From NCBI GenBank assembly GCA_964477345.1, contig CAYZDL010000003.1, positions 1 to 64,000 on the forward strand: a DNA stretch of 64,000 nt. The letters are read 5' to 3'. The position numbers and the translations under genes are program-made. Positions 59,196 through 64,000 of this stretch are shown here, in pieces (position 1 is the first letter of the stretch; each line of letters opens with the position of its first letter). The notes beneath the pieces are model-generated. The model saw only the letters and a list, made by a program, of their open reading frames with translations. It did not search any database and had not been told where the DNA came from. Source of the stretch: JAJZEO01 sp964477345. GTDB taxonomy: Bacteria; Chlamydiota; Chlamydiia; Chlamydiales; 2-12-FULL-49-11.

Positions 59196-59573
59196 TTACT
59201 TTTTGTTGATGACGACGGTGCGGTAGACCCAGGGGTCTGAGTTCTCTCTGAGGAGACGGTCGCATCCTTTTAGGTACCCTTCTATGACACCATATTTGCG
59301 CATGGCGAGGAGCATGTAGCGGGCCGATGTGGGACGAAAATGAGAGCGGGGGCCGTCTGCGGGACTAATGACGTTTTGATGGAACAAAATGACGCTCTCT
59401 GCCGTCTTACTTAATGAGTTACGGTTTTTGGGGGGTGTGGACAGGGTCCGAGGGGCCATGGAGGGGGTAATTGAGAGACCACTATCCTTGCCCCAGGGGT
59501 CAAAAAAACCCGAGGCTGCATATAAGGATGTGCTTAGCAATAAACAAGATAAGGCAATGAGTTTAGAAGCCAT
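59196..59573 (-). CDS. Exported YidD-like protein lacking the family cysteines
   Basis: 125 residues. A signal peptide (about 1-19) and a low-complexity linker precede a YidD-like domain: ILFHQNVISPADGPRSHFRPTSARYMLLAMRKYGV, here split as FHQNVISPADGPRSHFRPTS and RYMLLAMRKYGV, then LKGCDRLLREN. YidD normally has CRFxPTCSxY; here both cysteines are Ser. YidD assists membrane-protein insertion at the inner face of the membrane, whereas this one seems exported, so its role must differ. It overlaps the preceding lipoprotein gene by 11 bases. Confidence 0.75.
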   Translation of the reverse strand: MASKLIALSCLLLSTSLYAASGFFDPWGKDSGLSITPSMAPRTLSTPPKNRNSLSKTAESVILFHQNVISPADGPRSHFRPTSARYMLLAMRKYGVIEGYLKGCDRLLRENSDPWVYRTVVINKK

Positions 59574-60708
59574 GATTGAGCATCAATATGGGGTAAAGTT
59601 GATGATCTCGCATCTTTGGATGGGCTTCGTTCTCGAAGATCCGCTCGTTGTAAAAATAGGTGTTTTCTCGCACTCCAACGAGTCCTCCAAAGTACCAACC
59701 GGATTCAAAACCAAGTGTAATCAAAGCTGCTGGAATATTTCCTTGTTTAAAGAAGTAGGTGGTCGCTCCAATAAAAAGTCCGTTGAGCCAAAAAGAGGTA
59801 AATGCTGTTTGAGTTTGTCCTAAGTAGAGGTAACCGAGTCCAGGAAGTGTCGCATTGAGGGCAACGGCCAGGGTGGGACTTTTCCTTTTTTTCTCATAGC
59901 TTTCAAGAATCTCATTGGTCGCTGCCTTACATTTGGTGAAGGAGGTGAGCTCTTTGAGTTCAATCTCTTCTTCGAGTGTAAGGGGAGAGCCGCTTAGTTT
60001 TTCATCATGTGAAGCTTTATAAATATTGAGAGAGTCGTCCTCCTCATCAAGGGGGATTTCATTTCTATGTTTTGAACGAGAAAGAAGCTCAGCAAAACGA
60101 ATTTCATCATTTCCGCATTTAGAGAGGGTCTCTAATTGGGGAAGGTCTGCACGCTGAATTGCTGAGGTGAGTTTTAATTTTTTTGCATCAGTAGGAAAGT
60201 ACTTTTCAAGCGCTTGAACCATCCAATCCGATTTTTCCTTATCACCTTCTTGGAGGTAGGAATCAAATAGAATGACTAAAAGGTCACGAAAACCGACAAA
60301 AGTACGGCTGGTATTGGCAAGCATCGATTCTTCAAAAGCTTCAACAACGTCGGCATACCGACGGCCGAGGTAGTAACAATTGACAATTTGATATTCAATT
60401 TCTGCTTTTCGATCATATTGAGCCGGGTCAATCAAGATGTCAGCTCTTTTGAAACAGGTGACGGCTCGGTAAAGGTCGAGTTTTTTTGCAAACGCAAGAC
60501 CAAGTTCATACTCAGTCCCCCAACGGGTCGTTTTTTCAGCCTCTGTCAATGGGGTAAAGATCGAGCGCATGCTCTGCAGATATTTATCCTGAACCAAATA
60601 ACTTAAGTGGGGGGTAATCTCATTTTTTGTTGATTGTACGCAGCCAGTCACAAGGAAGAGAGCCAAAAGAAGAAAGAGGTTTCTACTCGTCTTCGTAATC
60701 TTGATCAT
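59563..60708 (-). CDS. Lipoprotein with helical-repeat body and membrane C-terminus
   Basis: 381 residues from ATG 60708. A lipoprotein signal with lipobox VTGC places the Cys near residue 22. Residues about 40-200 are TPR-like helices, with alternating short helices and Tyr/Ala at packing positions. The C-terminus has PGLGYLYLGQTQTAFTSFWL and further hydrophobic segments, resembling the small P13/DUF5683-like membrane domain. It overlaps the gspD end by 26 bases and the YidD-like gene by 11, so the three form one operon. A pilotin or assembly role for the secretin is possible, not shown. Confidence 0.7.
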   Translation of the reverse strand: MIKITKTSRNLFLLLALFLVTGCVQSTKNEITPHLSYLVQDKYLQSMRSIFTPLTEAEKTTRWGTEYELGLAFAKKLDLYRAVTCFKRADILIDPAQYDRKAEIEYQIVNCYYLGRRYADVVEAFEESMLANTSRTFVGFRDLLVILFDSYLQEGDKEKSDWMVQALEKYFPTDAKKLKLTSAIQRADLPQLETLSKCGNDEIRFAELLSRSKHRNEIPLDEEDDSLNIYKASHDEKLSGSPLTLEEEIELKELTSFTKCKAATNEILESYEKKRKSPTLAVALNATLPGLGYLYLGQTQTAFTSFWLNGLFIGATTYFFKQGNIPAALITLGFESGWYFGGLVGVRENTYFYNERIFENEAHPKMRDHQLYPILMLNHGF

Positions 60709-63700
60709 CAGGGGAACGGACGAGTTCAAGGCCAGAGCTGAAATCTTGGGTATTACATTGATTTTTACTTCCATAGAGGTCTTCTTGCTTTTGAGTGATC
60801 TGAGCGTAAGCTTCGTTTGTGTCGATAATGTGCGGCTTGACGAATATAATCACATTTCGATTTTCTGTCACCTTTGATGTTTGCGAGAAGGCGGCTCCGA
60901 CAAGTGGGAGTCCCCCAAGGCAAGGAATACCAGAGACGGCCCGTGTGACCTGATTTCTCATGGTTCCACTGAGGATGAGGAAGTGTTTGTCCGGCATATG
61001 AACCTTTGTGCTCATAGTCGTACGTGTTGTACGAATACCATTTACACTTGTCGAACTCACATCAGAATTCCCGGATGTGGCATTTCCTAGATTGGCTTCT
61101 TCAGAAATTTCATGATCGATATCTAGTGTAATGACTCCATTGTCGCCAATGAGAGGAGTGATGCTGACCGTAACCCCAATGTTTCGGTATTCAAGGTTGG
61201 CATTGGTGGTTTGGGTTAATCCGCTCGTTGTTACAAGAGAGCCAGTAAAGGGGATGTTATCACCAGAGAAAATCTTAGCATTTTGTGTATCTTGACAGAT
61301 GATTTTTTGAGATAATACAACTGTGGTATCACCATCTGTCTTGATGGCATTGACCATTGAGCCGAGAGATGCATATGATTTTCCTTTATGCCATATCACA
61401 TCACCAATCACTCCTAAGAAGCCACCTGCAATCGGAGGGATATCCGACCCAATAGGGACTCTCGTGCCACTAACTTGGTTAAAGTTTGAAGTAAAGCCAC
61501 CAGTTCCGCCATCAGTAAGGCCGTAGTTTCCTGAACCCCAGGCGAATTTATCGGCTTCAGCGCCTTGAGTTCCCCAACGGAGGCCGAATTCGATATCTTT
61601 ATTGATCGTAGTTTCAAGAACGAGGATTTCAATGAATACTTGTTTGAGTGGTCGGTCTAGACTTTGAAGAAGTTCTCGAAGTTTCGATAATGTTTTGGGT
61701 TGACCAGTTGCCATCAAAGTATTGGTAATCTGAATAAACTGGATTGACCTGATCGCTTCAATTAAGTTTTGATTCTTTTTCTGATTCTCTCCTGCTGAGG
61801 AGATATTCATGCTGATTTGTTGCAAAGCACTGACGAGACCATCTCCTGGCTGATGTTGTAATTTGTAGAGGAGGAATCCTGTATCATCGATCGTTTCAAG
61901 GTCACCATCATCGAAAGATTTTGTCCCTGTAGCAGTTTCTTGATTATCAAATTGCTTTAGAAGGGCAATGACCTCTTCCATTTCCTTCTGAGGTCCTGTA
62001 ATGACGATCGTGTTCGTACGAGGAATGAAGCTTAGGTGGTCAACAACCTCTGCAAGCGAATGATTCGTGACTCCAGAAGTGACCAGATGGTCTTCGAAAT
62101 TTTTGATCATTTGGACAAGTTGTGGTCCTGGAACATATTCAGGACGGTAGAGTTGATACCCTTCAGCGGCTCTTGGCTGAGCAGGTGCCGGCGTCTCAGT
62201 GTTGGCGTCAAGCTTTTCTAGCAATCCCTGGATCTTGTCTAACGAAGCGGGGTCGCCTGAAAAGACGAGTGAATTTGAATCTTTTGCATAACGACCACTT
62301 GCAAGAGCCTTCATTAAATCGGTATCATGGGTTGCGGCGGGGGAGTCTTTAGCAATTTGTTTTAAATGAGAGAGCAGTTCTGTGGGAGAGCTATTTTTAA
62401 CTGCATAGACGAGGAAATGGGCACCCAACTGTTTTTTGACTTTGCTAGTTGCATTATCTGCTGTATCTAAGAGTGTGATGATCTCTTTGAGTTTAACAAT
62501 AACTTCAGGTGGCCCCACAAATTGGACTGCATCTGAATTGGGGACAACACGCATATTGTCTATCGATTGAGTAAGGGAAGCGGTCGAATCGCTTGGACCT
62601 TTTCCATGGGCGTGGTCTGCAATACCTCTAAGGGCAATCTGGAGTTGCTCTGGTGTCATGTATTTAAGTTTATAGACAAACACTTCACTAGAGGAGGAGT
62701 TCTTGTATGGCTGGTCATCATTTGCGATGAGCTGTCTGACCTTTGCAAGGTTAGCATCAGTTCCTGTAATGATGATGGTGTTTGAATTGGTCATCGCCTG
62801 GGCTTCTTCTAGTGTCTTAATCAGATCATCAGAAGAAGAATCAGTTCTCTTTAGCCGGTCAGCTGTTTCATGCAGGATCCCTAAAACATCTTTTGCTGAT
62901 CTATGCGACAAACGGATAAACTCTGTATGTGAGCCAGTGAGTCTTTCTCCAGCCTCTGTATCGGTCAGTTCGATCACATCTTTGATCTTTTTCAATGCAT
63001 CTGGAGGTCCCCTGAGAACGATCGCATTTGAATCAGATAAATAGTGCATTGTATCGACCATTTCTCTGATAGGATCTCCCTTTGGAAGTTCACCAGACAT
63101 TTTGGTTAAGGCATTTTTGACTCTGCTATAACTTGCATGCTGCAAGTGGATAAAATAGGGCCCCTCTCTGAGAGATTCGGGGGTGTTTTCTTGGTCGAGT
63201 TCAAGGAGAACAGAAGAGAGTTTTTTAAGAGAGAGGGCATCACCAGTGAAGATCAATTGATCGTTGTTTTCGAGTATCCTCACGCTTTCTAGTGCCTTTA
63301 TCAATGCAGGGTCGGCTAAATCAGCCGATTTTAAATTTTGTGCAGTAGATAGTATGGCTGATTGGAGTAGTTTTGCAGGAACACGCTTAGGGGAATAAAT
63401 AATAAAATCGGTGCTGGGAGGAACCTGCTGAAGTGCGCTTTGAGAGGATGACGGAGGAACATCAAAGCTAGGAAGGAGCTGATTGAGTTCTTCAAGAGCT
63501 TTGGTATTACCAATAAACATGAGAGAGTTCGTTGCTTTAATCCATCTCATGGAATCGATTGCACGGACTAACGGCTCATTGGTAATATTGTTTGTTTCTA
63601 GGTAGTCAGCAAGGTGGTGTAGCGATTTGCGAATTTGCTCTTCATTGGCTTGCTTAATTTGATAAATGAGAAATTTCGATCCGCCCGTTTTTTTCAAATC

Positions 63701-64000
63701 TTCAAGGTAAGAACTCTCGACGGCCATTAAAAGAGACTTAACCTCAGCTAATGTTTCAGGTCTTCCTGTAAACAAGATAGAATCGATCGGTTCAATCACT
63801 TGTGCGTTTTCAAGTGCAATGATTACTGAAGGGTGGGTGTAGCCTGTCTTTTTGAGGTGTTCAACGATTTCAGTAACGACCTTCATCATGCCATCTGAAG
63901 ACATATTAGAAGATTCAAAGAATAAAAAAGTGGTTCCAGTATCCTGATCACTTCCCCCTTCAAGGCTAGTCAGAAAGGAGGCGATGATGGTGAGATCTTT
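60683..64000 (-). CDS. gspD: Type II secretion secretin GspD (5' end beyond window), expanded N1-like repeats
   Basis: Outer-membrane channel of type II secretion. The frame stays open to the window edge. The C-terminal secretin domain is complete: VFIEILVLETTINKDIEFGLRWG, the VTVSITPLI region and VSGIPCLGGLPLVGAAF, reaching about residue 1,050 of the visible part. Upstream lie at least nine repeats of about 70-95 residues. Each goes from an F/Y-I/L-Y strand through two helices to a central SIxFTG-like strand and a final helix ending LLxxxD. These match N1-type ring domains; typical GspD has N0 plus three. The visible part is 1,105 codons. Confidence 0.88.
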   Translation of the reverse strand, partial: KDLTIIASFLTSLEGGSDQDTGTTFLFFESSNMSSDGMMKVVTEIVEHLKKTGYTHPSVIIALENAQVIEPIDSILFTGRPETLAEVKSLLMAVESSYLEDLKKTGGSKFLIYQIKQANEEQIRKSLHHLADYLETNNITNEPLVRAIDSMRWIKATNSLMFIGNTKALEELNQLLPSFDVPPSSSQSALQQVPPSTDFIIYSPKRVPAKLLQSAILSTAQNLKSADLADPALIKALESVRILENNDQLIFTGDALSLKKLSSVLLELDQENTPESLREGPYFIHLQHASYSRVKNALTKMSGELPKGDPIREMVDTMHYLSDSNAIVLRGPPDALKKIKDVIELTDTEAGERLTGSHTEFIRLSHRSAKDVLGILHETADRLKRTDSSSDDLIKTLEEAQAMTNSNTIIITGTDANLAKVRQLIANDDQPYKNSSSSEVFVYKLKYMTPEQLQIALRGIADHAHGKGPSDSTASLTQSIDNMRVVPNSDAVQFVGPPEVIVKLKEIITLLDTADNATSKVKKQLGAHFLVYAVKNSSPTELLSHLKQIAKDSPAATHDTDLMKALASGRYAKDSNSLVFSGDPASLDKIQGLLEKLDANTETPAPAQPRAAEGYQLYRPEYVPGPQLVQMIKNFEDHLVTSGVTNHSLAEVVDHLSFIPRTNTIVITGPQKEMEEVIALLKQFDNQETATGTKSFDDGDLETIDDTGFLLYKLQHQPGDGLVSALQQISMNISSAGENQKKNQNLIEAIRSIQFIQITNTLMATGQPKTLSKLRELLQSLDRPLKQVFIEILVLETTINKDIEFGLRWGTQGAEADKFAWGSGNYGLTDGGTGGFTSNFNQVSGTRVPIGSDIPPIAGGFLGVIGDVIWHKGKSYASLGSMVNAIKTDGDTTVVLSQKIICQDTQNAKIFSGDNIPFTGSLVTTSGLTQTTNANLEYRNIGVTVSITPLIGDNGVITLDIDHEISEEANLGNATSGNSDVSSTSVNGIRTTRTTMSTKVHMPDKHFLILSGTMRNQVTRAVSGIPCLGGLPLVGAAFSQTSKVTENRNVIIFVKPHIIDTNEAYAQITQKQEDLYGSKNQCNTQDFSSGLELVRSPDDQDYEDE

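Larger units (their letters stand above)
58805..59240 (+). pseudogene. Immunity-like gene remnant, copy 2, spanning an assembly gap
   Basis: Starts MDKFRITVASIPDREKLVSE, a fuller N-terminus than copy 1. That frame stops at TAG near 58901, and the EISQEKGELVVQFYRHP frame takes over, so a frameshift lies near 58875. The 3' part after the N run continues ATTEVKKMLLKEPS and runs into the end of the convergent YidD-like gene. If the two 55-base flanks of the gap are one sequence, the remnant is a single gene of about 95 codons with one frame error. Confidence 0.55.

Overview
The window is a chlamydial chromosome segment, most likely from an environmental (chlamydia-like) member of the Chlamydiae. 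The S10-spc-alpha ribosomal block lacks rpsJ, rpsN, rpmD, rpmJ and infA and runs into gapA, a CT504-position gene and a tRNA-Leu. Several other blocks also match the Chlamydia trachomatis order as I recall it: dnaJ-rpsU-tsaB-lon-x-rnz, ABC-F/xerC and dapF-clpP-glyA. Alanine dehydrogenase, MetNIQ and RHS polymorphic toxins are extra to the Chlamydia genus core as I know it. I cannot resolve the family.

Layout. 0-12.3 kb: 22 ribosomal, secretion and transcription genes on + (rplC to rplQ, with secY and rpoA). 12.3-14.4 kb: gapA, the CT504-like gene and tRNA-Leu(UAA), whose leader forms a perfect 12-bp hairpin with the tRNA 5' part. 14.4-19.5 kb: lineage-specific genes, including an exported GyrI/Cass2-like domain protein, a heptad-repeat membrane protein divergent from an FAD monooxygenase-like protein, two zinc-binding proteins overlapping tail to tail, and a protein with two repeats resembling the eukaryotic C10 domain. 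19.5-29.9 kb: sixA, dnaJ, rpsU, tsaB on -, then lon, a rhomboid protease and rnz on +, then a SpoU methylase and an ABC-F ATPase on -. 30-33 kb: three hydrophobic-segment hypotheticals inserted between the ABC-F gene and xerC. 33.9-38 kb: ald-dapF-clpP-glyA on -. 38-44.7 kb: a large hypothetical, a CT398/CdsZ-like zinc-ribbon protein, RNase P RNA and a SWIM-SNF2 helicase.

44.8-59.2 kb is a polymorphic-toxin region interleaved with der and metNIQ. It holds three loci: (1) a decayed RHS gene, with one frameshift and one premature TGA, whose original stop overlaps an intact immunity-like gene as ATGA; (2) a 1.7-kaa secreted RHS protein with a serine-hydrolase-like tip and an overlapping MORN-type partner; (3) a small secreted toxin-like protein followed by duplicated small immunity-like genes. 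The duplication contains a 100-N assembly gap flanked on both sides by the same 55-nt sequence.

The window ends in a type II secretion gene set on -: an unusually long GspD secretin with at least nine N1-like repeats, a lipoprotein with a membrane C-terminus, and an exported YidD-like protein lacking the family's cysteines.

Together the window pairs conserved chlamydial housekeeping with a secretion and toxin layer that looks actively duplicated and decayed. No CRISPR array, insertion sequence or replication origin was seen.
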